A stretch of 64,000 nucleotides of DNA from Anaerostipes sp. 992a (lineage in GTDB: Bacteria > Bacillota > Clostridia > Lachnospirales > Lachnospiraceae): the NCBI RefSeq assembly GCF_001940245.1, contig NZ_MJIG01000004.1, positions 62,001-126,000 on the forward strand, written 5' to 3'. Shown one piece after another: positions 1-8,555 of the stretch. The first letter of the stretch is position 1. Each line of letters starts with the position of its first letter. The notes under the pieces were generated by a model. It did not search any database. It was not told the origin of the DNA and saw nothing but the letters and a program-made list of their open reading frames with translations. The translations under genes were made by a program, and so were the position numbers.

Positions 1-1287
1 AGGAATCTTCATCTCCTGAAGCTGTTTGGTAATCTCAGAAAGATTTTTAAAATGTTCTTCATGATTTTCATCCAATAAAGATAAGGTATAGTCTCCAAAT
101 TCCATCGCAATCTTTCCAGCAGGCACTCTGGTGTTGTGAAGCATGTTATAAAAAATAACTGCCACCAGTATTTCTTCTGGATTATCCACCTTAAGCTGGG
201 TGATATATGGAACAAGAGAGTGATAGATTTCCATCAGATGAATGATGTAAGGTGTATTGGTGTCCAGACAGATCCGGTCACGATATACTTCTGCTGCAAA
301 CTGAAATGCCTGTTCAATTAAAAGAGCTGCCTTTTGAACGCGGATTTTATAATCCGGGAATAAAGGAATCAAATTTGCCTGAATCAACATATCATATCGT
401 TTTTTTACAGAAAGAAGATCTGTTTCCTCGTACTTCCGATAAAAATCATAATAACCGCAATATAAATCTTCACCTAGATTACACGGACATATCTTACAAT
501 ATTTACTCATAGAAGAAGGCAAGATTTTATTCAAGGAACGACAGTAAAAATTACCTTTTGTATCGGTATCTGCCCATCGTCTTCGATATTCATACATAAT
601 CCGTTCTTCTTCTTTTAATTCTTCTGCAGCCAATATATGCTGTTTAAAATCGACCGCTTTCTTAATACGTACAATAAACTTATCCTTCGCCATACGATTC
701 GGATGTCCTACATGAAAAATCTGATATTGTTTTACTAATTCTTTGTGTTTCCGAATGATAGAGGCTACGATATCATCTGTTGTTAAAATTATCTGTATAG
801 ATGGAAATTCCTTTAGGATCAATTCCAGAAAATGAAAGCCTTCCTCACCTTCCTTCTCCGTAATATTCCGTCTCATAGGATAATTTCCCTTTTCATGGAC
901 ATAAAATGGGAATATATTCCATAAGAGAATATGCTCCATCTCATTTTCTAGTCCGGTCCATAAGATTCCAGATACTCTTTCTTTTTCTGGTTCGTTCTTT
1001 TCTTCGTCATCATTTATGATTGCGTATCCCAGTTCATCTTTTTGCTGTAACAATGAAACATCTTCGTTACTGACATAATATTCATCAGTAAATGGAATTC
1101 CAGTCTTTCTACCACCGTGAAAAACAGGTGAAGTTCCCACCAAAATTGCTTTTGGCTTCATAGCCTTAATAGTTGTAAGGTATACATCTAAGTTTTTTGC
1201 TTTCAGCGGTTCCTGGTAAATATTGTCTACTACATCTGAACTTGAATATTTTTGCAAATCGTAAATCATATTTGTTGAATAATCCAA
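1..1287 (-). CDS. Uracil-DNA glycosylase-like protein fused to a Cys cluster and a degenerate RelA-type HD domain (partial)
   Basis: An open frame of 429 codons runs off the left edge, so the C-terminus is missing. Residues about 40-225 resemble the uracil-DNA glycosylase superfamily: a VGTSP loop in place of the usual GEAPG, a TGIPFT motif, WNIFPF and a later HVGHPN motif. A cysteine-rich segment follows (KYCKICPC and LYCGYYD, about residues 280-300). The visible C-terminal part resembles the HD fold of RelA/SpoT hydrolases (TPYIIH, then FGDYTLSLL), but the HD pair is replaced by YN and the first metal-binding His is absent, so hydrolase activity is unlikely. I prefer a TTG start at 1287 because a GGGGG ribosome binding site lies 8 nt upstream; the first ATG at 1269 has no good site. 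Function is inferred from family resemblance only. Confidence 0.75.
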   Translation of the reverse strand, partial: MDYSTNMIYDLQKYSSSDVVDNIYQEPLKAKNLDVYLTTIKAMKPKAILVGTSPVFHGGRKTGIPFTDEYYVSNEDVSLLQQKDELGYAIINDDEEKNEPEKERVSGILWTGLENEMEHILLWNIFPFYVHEKGNYPMRRNITEKEGEEGFHFLELILKEFPSIQIILTTDDIVASIIRKHKELVKQYQIFHVGHPNRMAKDKFIVRIKKAVDFKQHILAAEELKEEERIMYEYRRRWADTDTKGNFYCRSLNKILPSSMSKYCKICPCNLGEDLYCGYYDFYRKYEETDLLSVKKRYDMLIQANLIPLFPDYKIRVQKAALLIEQAFQFAAEVYRDRICLDTNTPYIIHLMEIYHSLVPYITQLKVDNPEEILVAVIFYNMLHNTRVPAGKIAMEFGDYTLSLLDENHEEHFKNLSEITKQLQEMKIP

Positions 1288-1385
1288 GTTGTAATCCCCC
1301 TAGCTAAATTTTCTATGATAACAAACGTATACAGCATTTGCTTTGTCTATTATATAGTAAAATTAACTAAAATTCCAGTATATTT

Positions 1386-1637
1386 TTACTGTTTTTTGTC
1401 ACTTGAAGATATTTTTTTTAAAACCCAACCAATATACCCAAAAACAATGGCAAAAAACGAGCCACATTCAATCCAGTCGATGGAAATAGATGGTTTCCAA
1501 AAATGAATGATAAATTCGCTCACCTGAGCCAGAACTGCTCCGATCAAAAACCAAACAATTACATTGATCAGCATCTGAATCCGGTAAGAAATTACGATAT
1601 TCGATTCTCTGCGATTTAAATAATCCCATTTTGGCAT
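1386..1637 (-). CDS. Small two-helix membrane protein, unknown function
   Basis: This 83-residue protein has two hydrophobic segments (about residues 18-40 and 57-74), a positively charged N-terminus and a Lys/Ser-rich tail. I do not recognise the family. An ATG at 1646 has AAGG directly abutting it, which is too close; the ATG at 1637 has AAAGGA about 8 nt upstream and is the better start. It lies 14 nt after the RelQ-like gene on the same strand and may be its last operon partner. Whether it acts with that alarmone synthetase is unknown. Confidence 0.6.
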   Translation of the reverse strand: MPKWDYLNRRESNIVISYRIQMLINVIVWFLIGAVLAQVSEFIIHFWKPSISIDWIECGSFFAIVFGYIGWVLKKISSSDKKQ

Positions 1638-1651
1638 TTTGCTCATCCTTT

Positions 1652-2311
1652 CTATAAACTTTCTATTTTTTTACGAATCCGCAGCATATTTTTATCAAGT
1701 TTTGCGATAACATCTGAATAATGCCGAAGTTCCTCTTCTATTTCCGCAACCCCCTCTTTTCGATCCTTTTTATACAGAAGCTGATAATCCAATACACTGA
1801 AGAAATCCATAGCTACTGTACGAATCTGTACTTCTACTTTCTTTTTCTCGCATTTTTCTGAAGAATACACAGGTACTTTTAAAATAAGATGAAGGCTCAT
1901 ATATCCGTTAGCCTTTGGTTTTTTGATATAATCCTTTTCCTTGATGATTTCCAGATCTCCGTGCGATTTTAGTTTTTTGGCAATCTCATAAACATCATCA
2001 AGAAAATGACAGGTTACTCGAATTCCGATCAGATCATTGCAGCGGTCTAAGGCTGTGCGAAAATCAATCGGACATCCTTTTTTCTTTAGCTTTTTATAAG
2101 TACTCTCTACAGATTTGAAACGGTAAGTAATGTTCTCGATGACTACTCGATTTCTTTTCTCTAAAAGCTGAGTTCCAATCATATTTATTTTTGAAATCAT
2201 CAGATCCACTGCCATTTTACATTTTATGCGATACTTTATATTTCGGAACTTTTCTTCCATGATTTGATAAGCTTCCAGATCCTCCTGTTGGATAAATGCC
2301 TGTTTTGCCAT
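1652..2311 (-). CDS. RelQ-like small alarmone synthetase (GTP pyrophosphokinase)
   Basis: The 219-residue protein has only the (p)ppGpp synthetase fold of RelA/SpoT, as in RelQ/YjbM: it would transfer pyrophosphate from ATP to GTP or GDP in the cytosol. Visible motifs are DLIGIR (residues 93-98), NGYMSLH (135-141) and EVQIRT (159-164). The catalytic Glu that follows in RelQ (WASLE) is Asp here (FSVLD, residue 175), so activity may differ. No hydrolase, TGS or ACT domain is present. The frame stays open upstream, but the ATG at 2311 has AAAAGGAAC at good spacing, and earlier starts would lie inside the transporter gene. It sits 16 nt after the Na/Pi cotransporter. A full-length Rel lies at 42445-44718. 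Confidence 0.8.
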   Translation of the reverse strand: MAKQAFIQQEDLEAYQIMEEKFRNIKYRIKCKMAVDLMISKINMIGTQLLEKRNRVVIENITYRFKSVESTYKKLKKKGCPIDFRTALDRCNDLIGIRVTCHFLDDVYEIAKKLKSHGDLEIIKEKDYIKKPKANGYMSLHLILKVPVYSSEKCEKKKVEVQIRTVAMDFFSVLDYQLLYKKDRKEGVAEIEEELRHYSDVIAKLDKNMLRIRKKIESL

Positions 2312-2327
2312 AATTTTGTTCCTTTTC

Positions 2328-4031
2328 TTACTTATCGTCGTAATCCTTGCTTTCCTCTTTGTGAGAAGATACCGGATGTGACGTACCGTTTGCTGTTTCT
2401 GCAATACTAATACAGTTTTGACTCACTCTTTCCAAACTTCGGAAAACATTGGAAAATGCAAGAGTCAGTTCTGGTTTACATTTTCCATCACTGATACGGC
2501 GTTTATGATTTTTACGTACCGCTGTTTTAATATTATGAATTTCTTTTCCTTTTGCAATGATTTCACTGGAATCTACTTTCTCTCCGTATAGGAACATACT
2601 GCTGCAGGTATGATAAAGTGCGATGATACTGTCCATATTCATTTCGATTTCTTTAATTGCCGGTTTTGAGAAACGAATTTCTTTCTCACCAATATTGGTG
2701 ATTTCTAATACCTCCATCAAACGTTGGCTGACACGATTCATATCCTCAATCACATACATGATATCCGTAGCGTAGGAAGCCTGTTCTTCCGTCAGGGTTC
2801 CTTCTGAAAACAGTCTCACCATATATCGGATAATTTCTTCTTTTAATGATGCAACAGCTTCCTCTGTCTGTGCTGCTTTTTCTGCTATTTTTTTATCATT
2901 TTGCATCAATGCTTCTTTGACTTCCTGAAGCATTCGTTCAATCAGTTGGCTAAAATGCTCTGTTTCTTTTGAAACTAATTTCAGTGCGAAGACAGGCTGA
3001 TGAATCACTTTAGGATCTAAAAACTGAGGATGCATTTCGTCTACAGTATTTTCTTCTCTATCAGGAATGAGAAAGCAGACGATTTTAACCATGAGCCAGA
3101 TCAACGGAATCCAGATCAAAGTATTTACAATATTAAAGCAGGTGTGTGCATTAGCAATCTGTCTTGCAATAACATCAATTTCTGCACCTTTTGGAGAAAT
3201 AAATCTGACTACATCTGCAAAAACGGGAATAAACCAAATAAAAACGAGTGTTCCCATAATATTAAATACACTATGGGCTACGGCTGTTCGCTTAGCGTTT
3301 TTAGATTGCCCAATACATGCCAGTAAAGCAGTGATCGTAGTACCGATATTATCTCCAAACAAAATGGGAATGGCACCTTCTAATCCCAGCACACTATGAA
3401 TCCCATCCGGTCCCACCTGAGAAGCAAAATTTTGTAATACAGCGATGGTTGCACTACTGGATTGGACAAGTAATGTCATTGCGGCACCTAAGAAAACTCC
3501 AAGAATCGGTATGTCAGATACTTTGCCCATTAATTCGGTAAATATAGGGCTGGCCGCTAAAGGTTTCATAACGTCACCCATGGTTTCAATTCCAACAAAC
3601 AGCAGTCCAAAGGCAAAAATGGTAATTCCAATATTCTTTACTGTTTCATTTTTACATATGAATGAAATGAAAAATCCGATAAAAAGAATCGGCCATATGT
3701 AATCACTGATCTTAAAAGCAATGAGCTGTGCAGTCATTGTAGTACCAATATTGGCTCCCAGAATTACGGAAATTGCCTGTGGCAATGTCATCAGATTGGC
3801 GCTGACAAAGCCAATTACCATAACCGTTGTGGCACTACTACTCTGTAGCACTGCGGTAGTAAAGGCTCCTGCTAATACCCCTAAAATCGGATTTTTAGTC
3901 AAAAATCCCAATACGGCCTTCATCTTTTCGCCTGCAGCCTTCTGAAGACCATCACTCATCATATTCATACCATATAAAAATAGCGCTAATCCGCCTAATA
4001 ATCCAAAGATTGTCGTTAATGTTTCATTCAT
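2328..4031 (-). CDS. Na/Pi cotransporter family protein with PhoU-like C-terminus
   Basis: The 567-residue protein matches the NptA/YjbB type of sodium-dependent phosphate transporters. The membrane part carries two inverted repeats, each marked by QSSSAT (near residues 63 and 190) and a GANIGTT or GDNIGTT motif. About residues 340-550 form a helical PhoU-like cytosolic domain. Its ATG overlaps the end of the upstream phosphate-binding lipoprotein gene (stop at 4032), with the ribosome binding site GAGGAG inside that gene, which suggests translational coupling. The two products probably handle phosphate together, although this transporter family normally needs no binding protein. Confidence 0.9.
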   Translation of the reverse strand: MNETLTTIFGLLGGLALFLYGMNMMSDGLQKAAGEKMKAVLGFLTKNPILGVLAGAFTTAVLQSSSATTVMVIGFVSANLMTLPQAISVILGANIGTTMTAQLIAFKISDYIWPILFIGFFISFICKNETVKNIGITIFAFGLLFVGIETMGDVMKPLAASPIFTELMGKVSDIPILGVFLGAAMTLLVQSSSATIAVLQNFASQVGPDGIHSVLGLEGAIPILFGDNIGTTITALLACIGQSKNAKRTAVAHSVFNIMGTLVFIWFIPVFADVVRFISPKGAEIDVIARQIANAHTCFNIVNTLIWIPLIWLMVKIVCFLIPDREENTVDEMHPQFLDPKVIHQPVFALKLVSKETEHFSQLIERMLQEVKEALMQNDKKIAEKAAQTEEAVASLKEEIIRYMVRLFSEGTLTEEQASYATDIMYVIEDMNRVSQRLMEVLEITNIGEKEIRFSKPAIKEIEMNMDSIIALYHTCSSMFLYGEKVDSSEIIAKGKEIHNIKTAVRKNHKRRISDGKCKPELTLAFSNVFRSLERVSQNCISIAETANGTSHPVSSHKEESKDYDDK

Positions 4032-4943
4032 TTATTGCTCCTCCTCGTTTAGTGAATGAATTTCTCCTGTAAAAACTTGCTTTAATTGCTTCAGAGAAAT
4101 ATCTTTTATTGTATTCTTTTTATTGACCACCACTGCAATTCCATCCTTTGCTATGGTCTTATATGTCAGAAGCTCCTGTTCATAATCTTTTAAATCCCTG
4201 GATGCCATCGCAAAATCGCAGGAATTCTGCATTGCTGCAGTAAGTCCACTGGTGGAATCCGTTACTTGAATCTGAATCGTTGCGTTGGGATTTTCTTTCA
4301 TATAATCTTTTGCCAGTTCCTTCATGACTGGAGCCATGGAGGTAGAACCATTCACTATAATGCTGCCTTCTGGTTTTAAAGACAAAAAGGATTCTTCTTT
4401 TTTTACTGAAACATAAGATTGAGAAATGGTTCCCTGCCCTTTACTCATTACATATCGAAGAAACTCTTCTTCCAGATCATTTAATTTTCCACTATAGGCC
4501 AGATTAAATGGTCTGGATAAGACATAGCTTTCTTTTTCCACATTTTTCTTTGTGGCTGCTACGCCATTTACATCAATTGCCCTGATATTCTCGTCTTTTC
4601 GGTTTAGATATTCGCCTAATGAAACATATCCAATGGCTGTCTCATTAGAAGCAACCTGTTTTATCATATCCTCTGCATTTGATGCAATTACCGCCTGATC
4701 AGTTGTCTGATCAATTTTTCTGCCTTCATCATCTGTTTGCAAAACACCCGTAATCTGAACAAAAGCATCTCTTGTTCCAGACCCCTCTTCTCGGGAAACA
4801 ACCGTAATCTTATTGTCTTTACTTGCAGATGCTGTACGGCTTGCAGATGTATCGTTCTGTTCTTTTACGTGATTCATACTACAGCCAGTCAGCAAGCAGA
4901 AAGCACAGACCAAAGCGATGGTTTTCATAATTCTTTTTTTCAT
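4032..4943 (-). CDS. PstS-like phosphate-binding lipoprotein, halves in permuted order
   Basis: A lipoprotein signal (LLTGC lipobox, Cys about residue 22) precedes two halves that both match PstS phosphate-binding proteins. The order is reversed. The first half carries the usual C-terminal signature (SREEGSGTRDAF, AIGYVSL, LSRPFNL); the second carries the usual N-terminal one (GSTSMAPVMKEL, then MASRDLK and DGIAVVVNK) and stops just after VFTGEI, where a normal PstS would continue into the REEGSGTR segment. This looks like a circular permutation. The start is the ATG at 4943, with AAGGAAGGG upstream. No pstCAB genes are nearby; the next gene, overlapping at the stop/start junction, is a Na/Pi cotransporter. 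An extracytoplasmic phosphate sensor or scavenger is plausible but inferred. Confidence 0.85.
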   Translation of the reverse strand: MKKRIMKTIALVCAFCLLTGCSMNHVKEQNDTSASRTASASKDNKITVVSREEGSGTRDAFVQITGVLQTDDEGRKIDQTTDQAVIASNAEDMIKQVASNETAIGYVSLGEYLNRKDENIRAIDVNGVAATKKNVEKESYVLSRPFNLAYSGKLNDLEEEFLRYVMSKGQGTISQSYVSVKKEESFLSLKPEGSIIVNGSTSMAPVMKELAKDYMKENPNATIQIQVTDSTSGLTAAMQNSCDFAMASRDLKDYEQELLTYKTIAKDGIAVVVNKKNTIKDISLKQLKQVFTGEIHSLNEEEQ

Positions 4944-5087
4944 TCGTATCCCTTCCTTTTTCTCCCATAAGATTCTATTATTAATCAAATATACCAACTT
5001 GGCCTTAGATTCTCTATCAAACGAAGGTTAAGGAATGTAAAATTTCCCTTGATTTTGATAACAATGTCTTTACATTCTTAACAAAAA

Positions 5088-5120
5088 AAGACATCCTACA
5101 ATTTCTTGTAGAATGTCTTT
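5088..5120 (-). terminator. Rho-independent terminator of the FliB-like gene
   Basis: The inverted repeat AAAGACAT-c-CTACAA / TTGTAG-a-ATGTCTTT is followed on the minus strand by a run of seven T. It lies 10 nt after the FliB-like stop codon. Confidence 0.85.
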
Positions 5121-5129
5121 TAAATTATA

Positions 5130-6278
5130 TTAGCTAAAAATTCCCATTAGAATGTTTGAATAATGAAATTTTGGAAGTGTCTTTAATCCTCTTGCTAACT
5201 GGATAAGATTGAAATCTGAATGTTCAATTTCCTTTGAATATCGATGAACGATCTCTATCTGGTCAGCAAAGGTAAAACACTCTTTGTTCTGGAGCCATCT
5301 GGCAAAATCCAATTCACGGATTAGAAGTACACTCATAATCACGAATTTTGTCTTTGTCAATACATCATCATCGTATACTGCTCCACAAAAGTAAGTATAC
5401 AACAACGTAACCATGACTTGCTCCAATTCTCGTTCTAAAGTATCATATGACTGGGAAAACTGTTTTCTCTTATGGAAATAATCCTTTTCTCCTAACCGTT
5501 CTAATGTCTGAAGGCTGGTATCTAAAAGAGAAAACCATTGCTTATTTAATGGTTCCAGAGATTTATATTCCTCTATGACAAGACGAAGCCATCTCATTTT
5601 CTCAAAATAGTTCCCTCTAAAATTCTGGAACTTTTTCCCCAGATCATCGATCATCGAAGTACCTTTATATTTTAAGATCAGATCATCTACCTCATAAATC
5701 TGGTCCTGTTGCAATCGTCTTTGAAAATCATGACTGAAAACAAGAGCGACAGCCATCTTTGTAGCCAAATCAATCTCTTCATTCTGGAACAAATACAGCA
5801 GAAATTCTCTGGCATCTTCTAATTTGGTAAACAGCAAAAAATCAAAGGTTTCATACTCCTCATAAGCCGTTTCCTTTTCCTTTCGAATAAACCGAGTGTG
5901 ATCCTTTTGTCTTAAAATCAATCGACAGGCCTCAGGACAGGAAAGTGAAAGCATGATCTCTCTTAAATTTTCAAATTCCTCAATATGTCTTGGATAACGT
6001 CTGCAAGTCTTACATAGAGCACCTGCGCCCAGTTCCGAATATAAATCACATAGATTTTCTTCATTTAAAAAGGCACATCGACGATGGCTTTGTTCAAATG
6101 TCTGCTCTTTCCAGTTGATACAGTTTTTTAATCGATTGCCAAAAGACCCTTTTACTTTTTTATATTTTTCCAGAGATTTTTCATCTACTGCAATCTGCCA
6201 GCCTGCACAGCACGTATCCTCGCAAGCAGAGGCAATACAGTGAAAATCTCCGTAATAATCTGGGTACAGATATTCCAT
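5130..6278 (-). CDS. FliB-like protein (flagellin lysine-N-methylase family)
   Basis: This 382-residue protein has the cysteine signature of the YkgJ/FliB group: CEDTCCAGW near residue 19, CAFL and CDLY at about 67-78, CKTCRRYP near 95 and CPEACR near 119. These probably bind a metal or Fe-S cluster. FliB methylates lysines of flagellin in enterobacteria; that role cannot be assumed here because no flagellar gene is in the window and such genes are common in non-motile gut Clostridia. It appears to be a single-gene transcript with its own terminator downstream. The rest of the sequence is helical with no further recognised domain. Confidence 0.7.
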   Translation of the reverse strand: MEYLYPDYYGDFHCIASACEDTCCAGWQIAVDEKSLEKYKKVKGSFGNRLKNCINWKEQTFEQSHRRCAFLNEENLCDLYSELGAGALCKTCRRYPRHIEEFENLREIMLSLSCPEACRLILRQKDHTRFIRKEKETAYEEYETFDFLLFTKLEDAREFLLYLFQNEEIDLATKMAVALVFSHDFQRRLQQDQIYEVDDLILKYKGTSMIDDLGKKFQNFRGNYFEKMRWLRLVIEEYKSLEPLNKQWFSLLDTSLQTLERLGEKDYFHKRKQFSQSYDTLERELEQVMVTLLYTYFCGAVYDDDVLTKTKFVIMSVLLIRELDFARWLQNKECFTFADQIEIVHRYSKEIEHSDFNLIQLARGLKTLPKFHYSNILMGIFS

Positions 6279-6303
6279 AAATAAATGCTCCTTTTATCGT
6301 CTT

Positions 6304-7707
6304 CTATGCATGAGGAATATTCGTGTAATCGGATATTTCACGATTGATCGTGCATAGATCCTGTACACTTAAATCATGCAGATTTCTATGTCCGGTAATC
6401 CGTGCAAATGTTTTTAATTCTTCCAATATGACCATAAAATAATTGCCTACCCGTTTTGCTGCTGCTTCCTGCTTCAATCTTGCTCTCAGCGCTTCATCCT
6501 GTGTCGCAATGCCAACTGGACAGTTTCCACTTCCACAGATCCGATATTGTTGACATGCAGCTGCAATCAATGGTGCTGAAGCAACTGCAATGGCATCGGC
6601 TCCCATTGCTATGGCTTTTGCAAAATCAGAAGAAACTCGAAGACCTCCTGTAATGACCAGTGAAATATCAGAGTGTACAGCATCCAAATACTTACGAGCC
6701 CGATATAAGGCATAGATGGTCGGTACACTGGTAGCTTCGCGCAAGAAATATGGGCTGGATCCAGTTGCTCCCCCTCTTCCATCGATGGTGATAAAATCCG
6801 GTTCTGCAAATACACAAAATTCCATATCCCGCTCAATCTTTCCGGCCGCGATCTTAATCCCGATCGGACGTCCATCAGAGCGGTTTCGCAAGGTATCTAC
6901 CAGTTCCTTCAGATCCTCTTTGGTCGTAATATCCTGAAACTTAGAAGGGCTCTTAATATCCTGTCCTACTGGCTTATTTCTTGCCGCAGCAATATCGGGT
7001 GTTACTTTATTTCCAGGCAGGTGTCCACCCATTCCTGGTTTTGTTCCCTGACCGATTTTAATTTCAATGGCATCTGCCTTCTTTAAATTTTCATCTGTTA
7101 CGCTGTATTTATTCGGAACATATTCAAAGATATATTTATGAGCAGCGTCCATCTCTTCTGGGAGAATTCCACCCTCTCCACTGCACATGGCAGCACCAGC
7201 CATGGCACTTCCCTTTGCTAGAGATACCTTGGCTTCTTTGGAAAGTGCGCCAAATGACATATGTGAAACATAAACTGGATGATTTAAAATCATTGGACGC
7301 TTTGCATTCTTTCCAATCACGGTAGTCGTAACCACTGGATCCTCATCATTTAATGGCAATGGATTTAACTGAGCACCTAAAATTAAAATATCATCCCATC
7401 CCGGCATTGGCATCTGTGTTCCCATAGCTGCATGAATGCTCTTTCCTGTTACAGCCATTTGGTGTATTTCCTTCATATAGCGGCAACTTGGATCATTTCT
7501 GACTAATGTGCTGTCATAGCTTAAATCTTCATTGGAATCCTCATTAGGTTCTGTCTGATCTGGTTCAACTGTCTGTACTTCTTCCACCCTTATAAATTTA
7601 TCTGTCGGTTGCTTGCATAATGGACATTCCGTCAGCTGTTCGAATAATTTTCCTTCTTTTTCTTCATCAAATATGTATCCGCATACGGTACATCTAAATA
7701 TTGCCAT
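6304..7707 (-). CDS. Rubredoxin-like / glutamate-synthase-type FMN protein
   Basis: The 467-residue protein starts with a rubredoxin-like knuckle pair (CTVCGY near residue 5 and CPLC near 31) and continues into the FMN-binding central domain of glutamate synthase. Visible marks are KIGQGTKPGMGGHLPG, IDGRGGATG and the 3Fe-4S-type cluster RICGSGNCPVG. The glutamine amidotransferase domain and a GltD partner are missing, so it is not a complete glutamate synthase; the reaction is unknown. The ATG at 7713 abuts AGGAG, whereas the ATG at 7707 is 8 nt from it and gives the usual MAIFRC start. It follows rubrerythrin, which hints at an electron-transfer role in oxygen or peroxide defence. Confidence 0.8.
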   Translation of the reverse strand: MAIFRCTVCGYIFDEEKEGKLFEQLTECPLCKQPTDKFIRVEEVQTVEPDQTEPNEDSNEDLSYDSTLVRNDPSCRYMKEIHQMAVTGKSIHAAMGTQMPMPGWDDILILGAQLNPLPLNDEDPVVTTTVIGKNAKRPMILNHPVYVSHMSFGALSKEAKVSLAKGSAMAGAAMCSGEGGILPEEMDAAHKYIFEYVPNKYSVTDENLKKADAIEIKIGQGTKPGMGGHLPGNKVTPDIAAARNKPVGQDIKSPSKFQDITTKEDLKELVDTLRNRSDGRPIGIKIAAGKIERDMEFCVFAEPDFITIDGRGGATGSSPYFLREATSVPTIYALYRARKYLDAVHSDISLVITGGLRVSSDFAKAIAMGADAIAVASAPLIAAACQQYRICGSGNCPVGIATQDEALRARLKQEAAAKRVGNYFMVILEELKTFARITGHRNLHDLSVQDLCTINREISDYTNIPHA

Positions 7708-7726
7708 ACCCATTTCTCCTATTTTT

Positions 7727-7761
7727 ATAGACCGGGAAATCTCTGTTATCTCCCGGTCTAT
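7727..7761 (-). other. Intercistronic hairpin between rbr and the GltB-like gene
   Basis: An 11-bp perfect stem (ATAGACCGGGA / TCCCGGTCTAT) sits between rubrerythrin and the downstream gene. On the minus strand the stem is followed by AAAAA, not T, so it does not look like an intrinsic terminator. It may stabilise the upstream rbr message or set its level relative to the next gene. Confidence 0.55.
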
Positions 7762-7768
7762 ATGTAAT

Positions 7769-8302
7769 CTAGTAGTTTTCTTTTCTTACTTCAAAAAAGC
7801 TCTGTGGATGCGCACATACCGGACATACCTCTGGTGCTTTTTTACCGATTACCAGATGTCCGCAGTTTCGGCATTCCCACATAACCTCTTCGCTCTTTTC
7901 AAATACTTTTTGCATCTCCACATTATCTAATAATGCAAGATAACGCTCTTCATGTGCTTTTTCAATAGCAGCTACCATTCGGAATTTCTCAGCAAGTTCT
8001 GTAAATCCTTCTTCTTCTGCTTCTTTTGCGAATGTAGCATACATATCTGTCCATTCGTAATTCTCACCTTCGGCAGCAGCCTTTAAGTTAGATGCTGTAT
8101 CTCCCAGCTCTCCCAATTCCTTGAACCACATCTTCGCATGCTCTTTTTCATTATCAGCTGTTTTCTGAAACAAAGCACAAATTTGTTCATATCCCTCTTT
8201 TTTTGCCACACTTGCAAAATAGGTATATTTATTTCGTGCCTGACTTTCTCCTGCAAATGCAGTCCATAAATTGGCTTCTGTCTTACTTCCCTTAAATTCC
8301 AT
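7769..8302 (-). CDS. rbr: Rubrerythrin
   Basis: The 177-residue protein has the two-domain layout of rubrerythrin. A ferritin-like diiron helical bundle (ESQARNKY near residue 19, NEKEH near 51, and IEKAHEERY near 113) is followed by a C-terminal rubredoxin domain with CRNCG and CPVC (about residues 143-160). It reduces hydrogen peroxide in the cytosol of anaerobes using electrons from rubredoxin-type carriers. A clear ribosome binding site (AAGGAG) precedes the ATG. I looked for a PerR-type box upstream and saw no convincing one. Confidence 0.95.
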   Translation of the reverse strand: MEFKGSKTEANLWTAFAGESQARNKYTYFASVAKKEGYEQICALFQKTADNEKEHAKMWFKELGELGDTASNLKAAAEGENYEWTDMYATFAKEAEEEGFTELAEKFRMVAAIEKAHEERYLALLDNVEMQKVFEKSEEVMWECRNCGHLVIGKKAPEVCPVCAHPQSFFEVRKENY

Positions 8303-8473
8303 TGTGCATTCTCCTTTCTTGTATCACGTTTATCCCAAAGGGGAAATATCTATAGAAATATTATATTTCTTTTTCCAGTCTATGTCAAACAAAAGAATTC
8401 ATTCTATTTCTATTTAAAAAAGACATATTTATTACATCAGATTGTATTAAATTTTATAATTGTTACAAAAGTA

Positions 8474-8501
8474 TTGCATTATGTAAATAATCTGTTATAA
8501 T
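8474..8501 (+). promoter_or_regulatory. Sigma-A promoter of the 3D-domain gene
   Basis: TTGCAT (8474-8479) and TATAAT (8496-8501) are separated by 16 nt, ahead of the gene starting at 8556. Confidence 0.7.
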
Positions 8502-8555
8502 CAGTAACAGAAAAGCAAAAAAGAATTGAAGTTGAATATTAAGGAGAATTTAAAT

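Noticed and set aside
8303-8400. Possible PerR box upstream of rubrerythrin
   Set aside because: AT-rich stretches are present, but none fits the symmetrical TTATAAT-type site well enough.
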